Part shown: one piece after another, positions 26,322-36,300 of the stretch | How the letters are laid out: each line of letters begins with the position of its first letter | Numbering within the stretch: the stretch's first letter is position 1 | Source: Dokdonella_A soli | Lineage (GTDB): Bacteria > Pseudomonadota > Gammaproteobacteria > Xanthomonadales > Rhodanobacteraceae | Direction of reading: 5' to 3' | NCBI RefSeq assembly: GCF_039523175.1 | Contig: NZ_BAAAEU010000006.1 | Coordinates: forward strand, 124,001-188,000 | DNA length: 64,000 bases | Notes under the pieces: generated by a model | Seen by the model: only the letters and a program-made list of their open reading frames with translations | Database searches by the model: none | Told to the model about the DNA's origin: nothing | Program-made: the position numbers and the translations under genes

Positions 26322-28670
26322 CTACAACGCTGCGAGATTCGCATACGCGAGCACCAGCCGCTTGCGACCGGCGCCGGCGAAATTGATCTCGACCAGGGTG
26401 TGCGCGCCGGCGCCTTCATAGCTCAGCACGACGCCCTCGCCGAAGCTCGCGTGCTGCACGCGCTGGCCGAGCTTGAAGGGCGTACTGGCTTCCTGCAACG
26501 CGGGGCCGCTACTGCGACCGGCGAATGCGGGTCGACTGACCTGCACTCGCGGACGCACTTCCTGCAGCAGCTCGCCGGGAATCTCGCCCAGGAAACGCGA
26601 CGGCCGCGCATACGATTCGACGCCGTGCAGGCGCCGGGATTCGGCATAGGTCAGCACCAGCCGTTCGCGCGCGCGCGTGATACCGACGTAGGCGAGGCGG
26701 CGTTCCTCCTCGAGGCGGCCGGGTTCCTCGGTCGACTTCTGGCTCGGGAACAGACCGTCCTCCATGCCGACCAGGAAAACGAACGGAAACTCGAGTCCCT
26801 TCGCCGAGTGCAAGGTCATCAACTGCACGCAGTCCTGCCACGCCTCGCCCTGCCCTTCGCCGGCTTCGAGCGCTGCGTGGGCGAGGAACGCGGCGAGTTC
26901 TGAAAGTCCCGCCTCGAGATCCTCCGGTGTGCGCCGGAAGCGGCTCGCGACGTTCACGAGTTCGTCGAGGTTCTCGACGCGCGACTCGGCGCTGCCACGA
27001 CTGTCCTTCTCGTAGAAGTCGCGCAACTCGGAACGTGCCAGCGCGTGTTCGATCTGCTCGGACAGTGCGAGCGGCTCATCGCCGCCAGCCCCCTCTCCCC
27101 CGATAGCTTCACCATCGGGGGAGAGGGTTGGGGTGAGGGGGCGGGTTTCCGGGACATCGGGACGCTGCAAATTCGTGTCGCCCCGCCCCCTCACCCTGCC
27201 CTCTCCCCCAAGCAAGCTTGGGGGAGAGGGTTCAAGCGAGGCCCCGGGCGCGAGGCAATCCCGCGCCAGTCCCTCGATCAATTCCAGAAACCCGCGCAGC
27301 GCATTCTTCGCGCGCGCTGCCAGCGTCATCGAGCCGAGCTCGCCGAGCGCGGCTTCCCACAGCGAGGCACTGTCGTGTCGAGCACGCTGACGCAGCAGAT
27401 CCAAGGTGCGATCGCCGATGCCGCGCGGCGGCGTGTTGACCGCACGCTCGAATGCGGCGTCGTCGTGCCGATTTGCAGCGAGGCGCAGATAGGCCAGCGC
27501 GTCCTTGATCTCGGCGCGATCGAAGTAGCGCAGGCCGCCATACACGCGGTACGCGATGTCGTGCTGGATCAGCTGCTCCTCGAAGTTGCGCGACTGCGCG
27601 TTCGAGCGGTACAGGATCGCGTTGTCGGAGGGCTTCGCGCCCGCGCGCAGGCGCTCGCGGATGCGCTCGATCACGTAGCGCGCCTCGTCCTGCTCGTTGT
27701 ACGCGGCGTACAGCTCGATCGCATCGCCGGCATCGCCCGCGGTCCACAGCTGCTTGCCGAGCCGGTCCGGGTTGTGCGCGATCACCGCGTTCGCGGCGGC
27801 GAGGATGTTGCCGGTCGAGCGGTAGTTCTGTTCGAGACGGATGGTCTTCGCGCTCGGGAAGTCGCGCAGGAAGTGCTGCACGTTCTCGACGCGCGCGCCA
27901 CGCCAGCCGTAGATCGCCTGGTCGTCGTCACCGACCACGAACACATGCCCGGTCGAACCCGCGAGCACGCGGATCCACGCGTACTGCAGCGTGTTGGTGT
28001 CCTGGAACTCGTCGATCAGCAGATGCCGGAATCGCTCGCGGTAGTGCGCAAGCAACGCATCGTCGTGCAGCCAGAGTTCGTGTGCGCGCAGCAGCAGTTC
28101 CGCGAAATCGACGAGTCCTGCGCGCTGGCACGCCGCCTCGTAGGCGCGATACACGTCGATCAATACGCGATTGACTGGATTGAATCCCGGATCAAGCGCG
28201 TCCGCGCGCTTGCCCTCGTCCTTCGCACTGTTGATGAACCAGGTCGCCTGGCGCGGCGGAAACCGTGCTTCGTCCAGCCCGAGCCCCTGGATCGTGCGCT
28301 TGACCAGGCGCTGCTGGTCGTCCGCGTCGAGGATCTGGAACGTCTCCGGCAACTTCGCCTCGCGCCAGTGCCGGCGCAGCAGGCGGTGCGCAATGCCATG
28401 GAACGTGCCGATCGTGAGCCCGCGCGCGCCGCCCTCGATCAGACTTTCGGTGCGCCCGCGCATCTCGCCGGCGGCCTTGTTCGTGAAGGTGACCGCAAGC
28501 ACCGACCACGGCGACACGCGCTCGACCTCGAGCAGCCAGCCGATGCGATGGGTCAACACGCGCGTCTTGCCGGAACCGGCGCCGGCGAGCACGAGGTAGT
28601 GCCCCGCGGGCGCGGTCACGGCCTCTTGTTGGGAAGGATTGAGTCCGTCGAGCAGATGAGAAACGTCCAT
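26322..28670 (-). CDS. uvrD: DNA helicase II UvrD, with an in-frame palindromic insertion
   Basis: A 782-residue superfamily 1 helicase acting in nucleotide-excision and mismatch repair. The N-terminus MDVSHLLDGLNPSQQEAV is typical. Motifs seen are the Walker A GAGSGKTRVL, DEFQDTN (motif II), GDDDQAIYGWRGA, LEQNYRS and the late MTLHSAKGLEFPFVFLVG and VGITRARE. The C-terminal segment ends in a Tudor-like region (RVQHASFGEGVVL). About 50 residues at 477-528 are absent from normal UvrD. They are encoded by a palindromic repeat and interrupt subdomain 2B between LIEGLARDCL and LALSEQIEHAL. ATG 28670 is preceded by a TACAAT hexamer six bases away. Confidence 0.93.
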   Translation of the reverse strand: MDVSHLLDGLNPSQQEAVTAPAGHYLVLAGAGSGKTRVLTHRIGWLLEVERVSPWSVLAVTFTNKAAGEMRGRTESLIEGGARGLTIGTFHGIAHRLLRRHWREAKLPETFQILDADDQQRLVKRTIQGLGLDEARFPPRQATWFINSAKDEGKRADALDPGFNPVNRVLIDVYRAYEAACQRAGLVDFAELLLRAHELWLHDDALLAHYRERFRHLLIDEFQDTNTLQYAWIRVLAGSTGHVFVVGDDDQAIYGWRGARVENVQHFLRDFPSAKTIRLEQNYRSTGNILAAANAVIAHNPDRLGKQLWTAGDAGDAIELYAAYNEQDEARYVIERIRERLRAGAKPSDNAILYRSNAQSRNFEEQLIQHDIAYRVYGGLRYFDRAEIKDALAYLRLAANRHDDAAFERAVNTPPRGIGDRTLDLLRQRARHDSASLWEAALGELGSMTLAARAKNALRGFLELIEGLARDCLAPGASLEPSPPSLLGGEGRVRGRGDTNLQRPDVPETRPLTPTLSPDGEAIGGEGAGGDEPLALSEQIEHALARSELRDFYEKDSRGSAESRVENLDELVNVASRFRRTPEDLEAGLSELAAFLAHAALEAGEGQGEAWQDCVQLMTLHSAKGLEFPFVFLVGMEDGLFPSQKSTEEPGRLEEERRLAYVGITRARERLVLTYAESRRLHGVESYARPSRFLGEIPGELLQEVRPRVQVSRPAFAGRSSGPALQEASTPFKLGQRVQHASFGEGVVLSYEGAGAHTLVEINFAGAGRKRLVLAYANLAAL
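27091..27230. repeat. Composite palindromic element inside the uvrD coding region
   Basis: The element starts CCCTCTCCCCC, forms a hairpin with GGGGGAGAGGG, continues into TTGGGGTGAGGGGGCGGG, and after a 30-odd-base centre runs the same modules in reverse (CCCCGCCCCCTCACCC, then a second hairpin ending GGGGGAGAGGG). It is 140 bases long here. Two 205-base relatives lie in intergenic positions at 50273 and 60366. The whole element is read through in frame. Confidence 0.9.
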
Positions 28671-28676
28671 CGCGCA

Positions 28677-28682
28677 ATTGTA
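28677..28682 (-). promoter_or_regulatory. Putative -10 element of uvrD (leaderless)
   Basis: TACAAT on the minus strand, six bases before ATG 28670, with TGCGCG between. No ribosome-binding site is present in that space. Confidence 0.5.
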
Positions 28683-28738
28683 ACGGCCCACAGCAACGCG
28701 CTACGGAAACACATCGCGATGGAGCATGATGCGGCATC

Positions 28739-30196
28739 ATGCCTTTGCGCCCGCTTGCCCTATTCGCCGCATTCATGCTGGCCGCCACCGCGCAGGGAGC
28801 CGGCTCTCCGCATTACCAGCTGCGATATGAGGCCGGCACGGCAACGATGCAGGTCACGCTGTGCTTGGCGCAGGCGGTGGCGGACGTGCACCTCGAAGCG
28901 GGCGACGACGCCGCGCGCCATCTCGACGGACTGGCGCGTGACAGCGGCGCGCCGCTCCAGCGCACAGACCGCGCCTGGAACGCGCACGACTGGCGGGCGG
29001 GTGAATGCCTGCATTATCACGTCCCGCTCGGCCGCATCGCGGACGACAGATCACGGCACGACCAGACCCGGCGTGGCGATGATCTGGTCATCGATCCCTC
29101 GAGTTGGCTGCTGCAGGTCGGCGATGCCGACGCAGCCGACCTGCGCGTCGAGTTGCCGCCCGGCTTCTCCATCTCCGTGCCGTGGCAGCGGCTGCCTTCG
29201 AGTGACGGCGCGTCGCATTACCGGATTCCCCGCACGCCGGACGACTGGATGGCGCGCATCGCGATCGGCCGTTTCAGGGAACAGGACATCGCGCTTGCCG
29301 GTGGCACGCTGCATGTCGCGATCTTCAAGGGCGCGGATGCAGCGCAGCGCGAACGGCTGATCGCCTGGCTGCGAAGGATCAGTCGCGATGCGCTATCCGC
29401 CTATGGCCGGCTGCCACTGACCGATGTGCAGGTGCTGGTCGTGCCCATCGGGCCGCAGCCGGACGTCACGCAGCGCGAGGCGGTCGTGTTCGGCCAATCG
29501 ACGCGAGGCCAGGGCAACGCGCTGACGCTGTTCGTCGATCCGACACAGAACGATGATGCGTTCGACCGCGACTGGGTTGCCGTGCATGAGCTTTCGCACC
29601 TGTTGCACCCATACCTCGGCGATCGCGGCGCCTGGCTCTCCGAAGGGCTCGCAACGTACTACCAGAACGTGTTGCGCGCCCGCGCCGGCCTGCTGACCCC
29701 GGAGCAGGCCTGGGCACAGCTCGACGACGGCTTCGCACGTGGCCGCCGCGACACGCGTCCGGACCTCGACCTGGAACAGGCGTCCTTGCAGATGGGCGAG
29801 CGCCACGATTTCCAACGCGTGTACTGGAGCGGCACCGCGTACTGGCTGCAGGTCGATGCGGAATTGCGTCGCGCCAGCGCGAACCGCATGAGCGTCGACG
29901 AGGCGTTGCGCCGATTCGATGCGTGCTGCCTGCCGAGCTACCGGCGCTGGGCGCCCGATGAATTCGTCGCCAAACTCGATGCGCTCGCCGGCAGCGCCGT
30001 GTTCACCCAACGTTTCCGCGAATTCCGCGCGCGGCATGATTTTCCGGAACTCACCGCGTTATATGCCGCGCTCGGCCTCGGCCGCGAGGGCGAAACATTG
30101 CGCGTCGACGATCAGGCTCCGGCCGCGAATGTGCGCCGCGCCGTCATGCAAGGGCCGGCCTTGGCGAAACGCCCTTCGTCGGAACGAGTCCCGTAG
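28739..30196 (+). CDS. Exported gluzincin-type (M61-like) metallopeptidase
   Basis: A 485-residue protein with a signal peptide to about residue 20. The C-terminal half contains HELSH (residues 283-287) followed by LSEGLATYYQN with Glu302, the gluzincin pattern of HExxH plus a glutamate about 15-20 residues on, as in M1/M61 peptidases. The N-terminal half is beta-rich, as in M61 glycyl aminopeptidases, with one cysteine pair (CLAQ, ECLHY; a further DACCLPS lies late). It is expected to be periplasmic or secreted and to bind one zinc. The substrate is unknown. It diverges from uvrD, with only 68 bases between starts. Confidence 0.78.
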   Translation: MPLRPLALFAAFMLAATAQGAGSPHYQLRYEAGTATMQVTLCLAQAVADVHLEAGDDAARHLDGLARDSGAPLQRTDRAWNAHDWRAGECLHYHVPLGRIADDRSRHDQTRRGDDLVIDPSSWLLQVGDADAADLRVELPPGFSISVPWQRLPSSDGASHYRIPRTPDDWMARIAIGRFREQDIALAGGTLHVAIFKGADAAQRERLIAWLRRISRDALSAYGRLPLTDVQVLVVPIGPQPDVTQREAVVFGQSTRGQGNALTLFVDPTQNDDAFDRDWVAVHELSHLLHPYLGDRGAWLSEGLATYYQNVLRARAGLLTPEQAWAQLDDGFARGRRDTRPDLDLEQASLQMGERHDFQRVYWSGTAYWLQVDAELRRASANRMSVDEALRRFDACCLPSYRRWAPDEFVAKLDALAGSAVFTQRFREFRARHDFPELTALYAALGLGREGETLRVDDQAPAANVRRAVMQGPALAKRPSSERVP

Positions 30197-30263
30197 CCGG
30201 CACAGGCGCCAGGACGCTGTCGTCACGGCCTCGAAATGCTCAACGAGCCGTTTCGGGGTGCTC

Positions 30264-30899
30264 TCAATGTTCCTCGATCGCGTATTCGCGCCGCGCGCCG
30301 CTGCCGCCACTCATCAGGCGGTCGGTCCAGGCGATACCGATCGCGGAGACGATGAACACGCAATGGATGATGGTCTGCCACATCACGCCGGTCGTGGTCA
30401 GCGTCGTGCACGACTTCGGACCGCCGACGACGAGCTCGTCAGCGATCTGGCCGACCAGTTCCGCCGAACAGAACGGCAGGCCGCCGCCGAGTGCACCGGC
30501 CTCGATGAAGCTCTTCAGAAGATGGATCGAGCTGATGCCGATGATCGCCATCGCGAGCTTGACCTTGAGCACGGACGCGTTCACGTGGCTCAACCACTCC
30601 GGCTGGTCCGGATGGTTCTCGAGGCGCAGCCGCGAGACGAAGGTTTCGTAACCGCCGACGATGACCATGACCAGCAGGTTCGAGATCATGACCACGTCGA
30701 TCAATCCGAGCACGAGCAGCATGATCGCCTGCTCGCTCAGCGCCAGCGCCTCGTGGATCAGATGCCAGAGCTCCTTGAGGAACAGCACGACATAGACGCC
30801 CTGGGCGACGATCAAACCGAGATAGAGCGGCAGCTGCAGCCAACGCGAGGAGAAGATCAGCGCTGGCAGCGGCAACATGTCGGATTTCGCTTTCTGCAT
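30264..30899 (-). CDS. UPF0114 (YqhA/TIGR00645) inner-membrane protein
   Basis: A 211-residue protein with four predicted transmembrane helices (about residues 20-40, 58-80, 110-130 and 170-192). The family signatures ALIFSSRWLQLPLYLGLIV and VMISNLLVMVIVGGYETFVS are present in pieces. Two cysteines (LPFCSAE, KSCTTLTTTG) flank the third periplasmic loop. The function of UPF0114 proteins is not established. A TAGAAT hexamer is seen about 27 bases upstream of the ATG. Confidence 0.85.
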   Translation of the reverse strand: MQKAKSDMLPLPALIFSSRWLQLPLYLGLIVAQGVYVVLFLKELWHLIHEALALSEQAIMLLVLGLIDVVMISNLLVMVIVGGYETFVSRLRLENHPDQPEWLSHVNASVLKVKLAMAIIGISSIHLLKSFIEAGALGGGLPFCSAELVGQIADELVVGGPKSCTTLTTTGVMWQTIIHCVFIVSAIGIAWTDRLMSGGSGARREYAIEEH

Positions 30900-30982
30900 G
30901 GGGTCGTTCCGGGCGGTGGTCGCCGGATTCTAGCGTGGTTGCGACGACGCCCCGGTTGCATGGCGACCGCGAGCCGGGCCCC

Positions 30983-32029
30983 TCATTCGACGAGGTCGAC
31001 GCCGGGCAACCCGAGCACGTATTCCGCACCCATCAGCTGCGAGGGCGTGTAGTAGCCGCCGGCCGGGCGCGCATCGAGCACGTGCTGCGCGATGCCGAGC
31101 GCGGATTGCACGGTCAACGCATAGCCGTTCGGTGTGGTCAGCGCGAGTCGCGCCTCGGCACCCGCCGCATTGCTGACCTCCCCCCACACGCGGCAATTCG
31201 TCTGTTCGCGCCGACCAGCGTCCGGCCCGGGCGATGATGCAGCAGCGCGTTCCTTGAGGAAGCGCTGCACCGGTCCGAAGCCGAACAGCGGTTTCATGTG
31301 GCGCAGCCAGCGCATGCGCGCGATCGTGCGTGGCGACATCACCATATAGGTCTCGATATCGGGGATACCGGTCGACACGAATGCGGTATAGACGTCGCCC
31401 CACGGGATCGTCATCGCGCTGCGCTGACTGCCGTCGCGCTCGAACGTGCGCGTCTTCCAGGCCAGCGGCACGTCGACGAGCTCTCCGCCGATGCGTGCCC
31501 GGCCGCCCTTGGCCAACCCTTCGATACTGGTCCGCGCCGTGCCGGGACTCGCGCCACCGCCCGCTTCGAACGCGAGCACGAGCTTGTTCGCGTCAGGCAG
31601 CCGACGCTTCAGCATCGCCGCGGCGCAATCAGTCGGTACGACATCGAAGCCGACGCCGGGCGCCACCACGATGCCCTGGCGTTTCGCGCGCGGATGCTTG
31701 TGGTGGCAAAGCGCGAAGACATCGATCTCGCCGGTGATGTCGAGATAGTGCAGGCGCAGGTCCAAGCTGGCTTCGAGCAGCGGCGCGGCGGTTTGCGAGA
31801 ACGGGCCCGCGCAGTTCAGCAGCAGCTCGACGCCTTCGAGATTGCGCGCGACCTCGGCGGGATCGGTCAACTCGAACACGCGGCGCGTCAGCTTGAGCTG
31901 CTCGGCAAGCGCGTCGAGCGCATCGCGGTTGCGCCCGGCAAGGACCGGCTTGATGCCACGCAGCACGGCCTCCTCGGCAATCAACCTGCCGGTGTAGCCG
32001 TTCGCTCCGTAGATCAGGATCCGGCTCAT
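30983..32029 (-). CDS. Saccharopine dehydrogenase-like NAD(P)-binding oxidoreductase
   Basis: A 348-residue protein. The Rossmann loop YGANGYTGRL (residues 6-15) and LLLNCAGPFSQT identify the saccharopine-dehydrogenase-like/trans-acting enoyl reductase family. VAPGVGFDVVPTDCAA, GGGASPGTARTSIEG and the late GGYYTPSQLMG agree. Family members with known roles reduce enoyl or keto intermediates; here the substrate is not evident. AAAGGAGG lies before ATG 32029, which is preferred to the upstream start at 32059. Confidence 0.82.
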   Translation of the reverse strand: MSRILIYGANGYTGRLIAEEAVLRGIKPVLAGRNRDALDALAEQLKLTRRVFELTDPAEVARNLEGVELLLNCAGPFSQTAAPLLEASLDLRLHYLDITGEIDVFALCHHKHPRAKRQGIVVAPGVGFDVVPTDCAAAMLKRRLPDANKLVLAFEAGGGASPGTARTSIEGLAKGGRARIGGELVDVPLAWKTRTFERDGSQRSAMTIPWGDVYTAFVSTGIPDIETYMVMSPRTIARMRWLRHMKPLFGFGPVQRFLKERAAASSPGPDAGRREQTNCRVWGEVSNAAGAEARLALTTPNGYALTVQSALGIAQHVLDARPAGGYYTPSQLMGAEYVLGLPGVDLVE

Positions 32030-32120
32030 CGCGCCCGCCTCCTTTCCCGCTCGCATCATGCGCCAGTCGCGGCCGGCGTGCTCTCACCCTGAGGTTCGCC
32101 GGCCCGCTCCAGTAAGCGCG

Positions 32121-32680
32121 TCACTTACGGGAAGCCGTGGTTCCCGCCGCGCCCGCGCCTCCCTTTTCGCCCTGAGCCGTCAGCGCATTGGCAATGCTTT
32201 CCGCGAAACTCTGTTCGATATCCTCGATAGTGGTGGTGCCGCCGTAGATGCCACCCCAAGCGAAGGTCTTCTGCACAGAAAACGCCATGGTGCGATTGTG
32301 CTCGGGCATCGCATAAACCTGCACGTCGCCGTCGATATGAATCTGGCCCAATCCCGCCAGCATCGCGCGCGCAAAGGCATTGCCTTTCTCGTAGCGCGTG
32401 ATCGACACGTCAACCTGATAGTGGGCGGGATCAGCTACCGCCGAATTCAGCGCTGCGTCTTGATGCGATCGATGACGCGCGTCATCTCGTAGTCGGCGAT
32501 GGTTATGCCCGAAGCCGGCATGACGTTCACCGACGTCGTATCTCCCGACCGTATCACGGCGCTCGCGTCCGCATGCTGGGAAAACTTCGCTGCCGGTGGC
32601 GAGGACGCACAGCCGGCCACGAACATCATCGCCACGGCCATGCTGATACTTTGGATGGAATGCCTTGAACTGTGTTTCAT
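32121..32680 (-). pseudogene. DUF4410-like lipoprotein gene with a frameshift
   Basis: The first 77 codons (start 32680, GGGGAAA ribosome site) give a lipoprotein signal (VAMMFVAGC, lipobox) and SVNVMPASGITIADYEMTRV, ending at an early TGA at 32447. The rest of the same domain continues in another frame from about 32457 down to 32121: NSAVADPAHYQVDVSITRYE, then GNAFARAMLAGLGQI and a conserved end. Together they would make about 187 residues with the layout of DUF4410 lipoproteins. One base lost or gained near 32455 accounts for it; no slippery run is present there. Sequencing error cannot be ruled out. Confidence 0.65.
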
Positions 32681-32866
32681 GATTTCCCCTGTGGAATGGT
32701 TGTCGCCGGGATAGGTGATGCCGTTTTCGGGCCGTTGCTACGTTGCTATCTCTCCTGCATTCAAACTGTCCTACACCAACCACCCGGCGGCGGAGGAAGT
32801 TCCTTTCTTCCTTCGTCGTTGCCGATATCGAGCGGTCGTGAGACCCGAGGCGCGCTTTGAAACTTG

Positions 32867-33328
32867 TCACCCTGACGGGACCGGTTCTACAGCAAAGCAA
32901 GTTCCCGCCTTTTGTTCGCCTCGCTCCACTTTGCGCCAGCATGTCGTAAGCTCGACGTTCTTTGGCAACGAGAAACGCCCCCACTCATAACCCTCGCGTA
33001 GCGTACTAATAGCTTGCGGAACACCAGCATGAGCCGCCTTGTAGATCCAACCAAGCGCTTCTTTCGCTGCAATCTTTGGCGGCGCCTTTGGCTGCGGATC
33101 CTCGACCCATTGGAGCAAAACCCATCCGACTGTGAACTGATATTCTGGGTCTCCAGCGCGCGCCATCGGCATTTCCAATTCAACGGCTCGTGCGTAATCA
33201 CCTCTTGCTAGGGCCGCAGCGCCTTCCCTATCGATCGAACTATCGCGCCCTCCATCGCGAGCGGAAATTGTTGCCGAACAGCCCTGAGAAGCACCCACAA
33301 TCAAAAGCAGAATTAGTACTAGTCTCAT
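32867..33328 (-). CDS. Sel1-repeat exported protein, candidate immunity protein for the RHS toxin
   Basis: A 153-residue protein with an N-terminal export signal (MRLVLILLLIVGASQGC, a weak lipobox with Cys17). Two Sel1-like repeats are seen: YARAVELEMPMARAGDPEYQ with FTVGWVLLQW, and KEALGWIYKAAHAGVPQAIS ending in LREGYEWGRFSLPKNVEL. It starts ten bases after the RHS stop and is clearly poorer in GC than the surrounding genes, like the RHS tip. Sel1-type lipoproteins serve as periplasmic immunity factors for some type VI lipase effectors; the immunity role here is inferred from position only. Confidence 0.7.
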   Translation of the reverse strand: MRLVLILLLIVGASQGCSATISARDGGRDSSIDREGAAALARGDYARAVELEMPMARAGDPEYQFTVGWVLLQWVEDPQPKAPPKIAAKEALGWIYKAAHAGVPQAISTLREGYEWGRFSLPKNVELTTCWRKVERGEQKAGTCFAVEPVPSG

Positions 33329-33338
33329 AACGCTGTCT

Positions 33339-36300
33339 TCACCATCCTCGACTAAAAGGCAAGATCGATTGATAGGTAGAGATTGGAGCCGCTCCCTGTA
33401 CTCGAACCCCTTGGCCAAGATAGTAATAGTCCCTGACGATATCGCCCTGCTGCTCTATACCAAAACTAGAGAATGGTTTCCCCGGCGGCGCAGCGACTAA
33501 AGTGCCATAGTCGTAGTTTCTATCAAATATTCCACCCCAAGCGACGTTGATACCTTGTTGGTGCTGCCAGACGTGTACCATCTCGTGCAGGAACCAGGCT
33601 CGGCTGTCAACGCTTGCCAAAGAAAAGTCATCGAGATAGGCCTCCGGATGGAAATACATATTCCCATTTGGAGTCATAGCGATTTCTCTGGGCTGGAAGA
33701 CGTGAAATTTCTTTCGATAGACCAAGACGTCGTCATAGTTCACGTCACTTCCAAAGACGCCCGAAGCCATTGCAATTTCTCCAGCCGAAAGACCGCGAGA
33801 CCCTCCCACTCTGAGCTTAGCCTCGAGCGAACCATCCCCGGGCCCTGAGCCTTGACCTCCCACGCCACTCACAATCCTCGCAAACGCAAACCCAAACGCG
33901 GCAGTCACTGCCCCATTCGCGAACTTCCCTCCCGCCAGCACCGATGCCGTGCCGCCAACAGCTGCCGCCTGTATGGTCTTGGCGGCGGTCACGCCAAAGC
34001 TGTCGTTTCTGCCCATGCTCGGAGACAGGGCTGCGCTGATCCCTGCGCTCATGAACCCATGTCCGAATCGCCCTCCTTGCAGCTCCGTCATCACGCCGCC
34101 TGCGGCGCCGTGAGCCAGCGACCTCACCGCATGACCGGCGACCGTCATCTGATTGCCGCTGTAGGCCCAACTCGCATTGGTCGGCGTGAATGCGTTGCCG
34201 ACGCCGTAGAACACGGTTGCTGTTACGGCGCCTGTTACCGCGCCTCTTAGGCTCCCCGTCTGCACCGCCCCGGCCGCGAATCCGCCCACCGCCATGATCG
34301 CGAAGGATTGCGCCGATCCGGCGACAACCGACGTGCCGAACAAGCCCCACGTCGCGCCGGCCGCGGTGCCTCCCGAATACACCGTGATCGCAATCGCCGC
34401 TGCCGTGCGCAGGAAATCTCCCGCCGAGAAGTAGCCCGACGGATCCGTGTAGGCGAGCGGATTGTTGAATCCGTAGCTGTAGCGGTTCCAGCTCTGCAGA
34501 TCCTGCGGGCTCTGCACGAACGGGTCCGCCTGCAGGAACCGCGCGAGTTGCGGGTCGTAGATCCGGCCGTTCATGTGGATCACGCCCACCGACTCGGCCA
34601 TCTCGTGACCCGTGTACCCGCGCGTAGTCGTTTCTCTCAGCAGGCTCTCCAGGCCGGCCGTCCACAACGTCGGCCCGGCCCAGGTCGTGCCGTCGCGGCG
34701 CCGTCCCCAGCTGTCGAAGCTCGTCGGGCTCGATGCGTTCACCGGCGTCAGCGTCATCGCGCCGAGCACCTGGTGCGTGCTGCCCTGTGCGTCGGTCAGC
34801 AGAATCTGGCGCTTGAGCCGGTAGGTGGCTCCGCTGCCGGTCTGCACCACCAGCGTGTTGCCGATGGTGCGTCGTACTTCCAGCAGCCCATTCGCTCCGC
34901 TCACAACGCTCGCCGTGTATCGGATCTGCGCGTCGCCTGCCCAGTGCACCACGGTGTCGGCGCTGACTGCCACCGAACTGGCGTAGTCCAGCCGACGCAC
35001 CCGTTCCCGGTTCGGACCATAGCTGAAGCCCACCCGAGCGTTGTTCACCGTATCGCGGATGTCGCTCGCCTGATCCGCCGCTGTGTACTGGATGGTCTGG
35101 CTGCCCAGACTGTTCGTCTGCTTCAGCACGTTGCCGTTTGCGTCGTAGCACAGCGACACCCCGCTGATCAGACTCAGCGCATGCGGGCCCGGCATCGCGT
35201 TCTCTGCACAAGCCGCCGGGCGCGTGCCGTACACGTACGTCAACCCCGCGTCGCTCTTGTAGGCGATGTTGCCTTCAGCGTCGTAGCTTTGCGTGCGCGC
35301 GAACGTCGTCTGGCCTGCGCTCGTCACCACCCCCTGGCGCAGCCGTTGCAACGCGTCGTACGTGAACGTTTCGGTCACACCCACCGCTTCGCGGCGGTTC
35401 GTCCGGCTCGTCAGGTTGCCGACCAGGTCGTAGCTGTAACCGAAGTCCTGCAGCAGGCCCGACGCCGACTGCGCCAGCTGGCGCGTCAGACGCCCCGTGT
35501 TGTCGTCATAGGCGCGCTCCTGCGTGTACTCGGCACCCGCGGCGCCGCGCTCCTTCGTGACCTGCCCGCGCGCGTTCATCTCCAAGATCTCCCGGTACAC
35601 CAGGAACGCGCCATCCTTCGGATACGCCGAACGCACCTGCGACAGGTATCCCTCCGCTCCGTATGCGTGGCGCTCGCCGGTGGTCGGCAGGCCCGGTGCG
35701 GTAAAGAAATGCTGGAAAGGGCGGCCGAACTGATCGAACGACCATTGCTCGACATAGGTCTTGCCGTCCAGCACGGTGTCCACCCGTACCGCGCGGCCAA
35801 GGCTGTCATAGCTCGGGGTGCGCCTGACCTGACTATTGACCTCTTCCGCCAGCGCGCCGATGCCCGAGAGCGCCGTGTCGTAGCTCCAGCTCGCCTCGCT
35901 CTCGAGCTGGCTGCAAGCCGCATTGCTGTGGTCGCGACGGTGCCACACGCGTCCGCGTCCGTCGTACTCACTCTTCGTGCAGGTCCCGCGCGGACTCACT
36001 TGCCGGATTACCTCGCCGGCACCGTTGACTGCATAGGTCCATGTGCCCGCATCCGGATCGGACATGCCGATCTTCCGGCCGAGGCTGTCATAGGTCATCA
36101 CGGTCGTCGATGCGCCGTGGACGACCGCCATCACGTTGCCGGCCGCATCGTACTGGGTAGACACCTCGAGCCCGTTGACGTCGATCGTCTTCACGACTTC
36201 GCCGAGGCCGTTCTTCAACTCGGTCCGGGTCTGCGTCAGGCCCGAGCCATTCGCGGGCGATGTCGTCACCGTCTTCAGGCCATCGTAGGCAAGCGTCGTC

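Noticed and set aside
27045..29360. A 771-codon open frame on the plus strand opposite uvrD running into the gluzincin gene
   Set aside because: It is the complement of uvrD and then a wrong frame of the next gene; no motif or ribosome site supports it.
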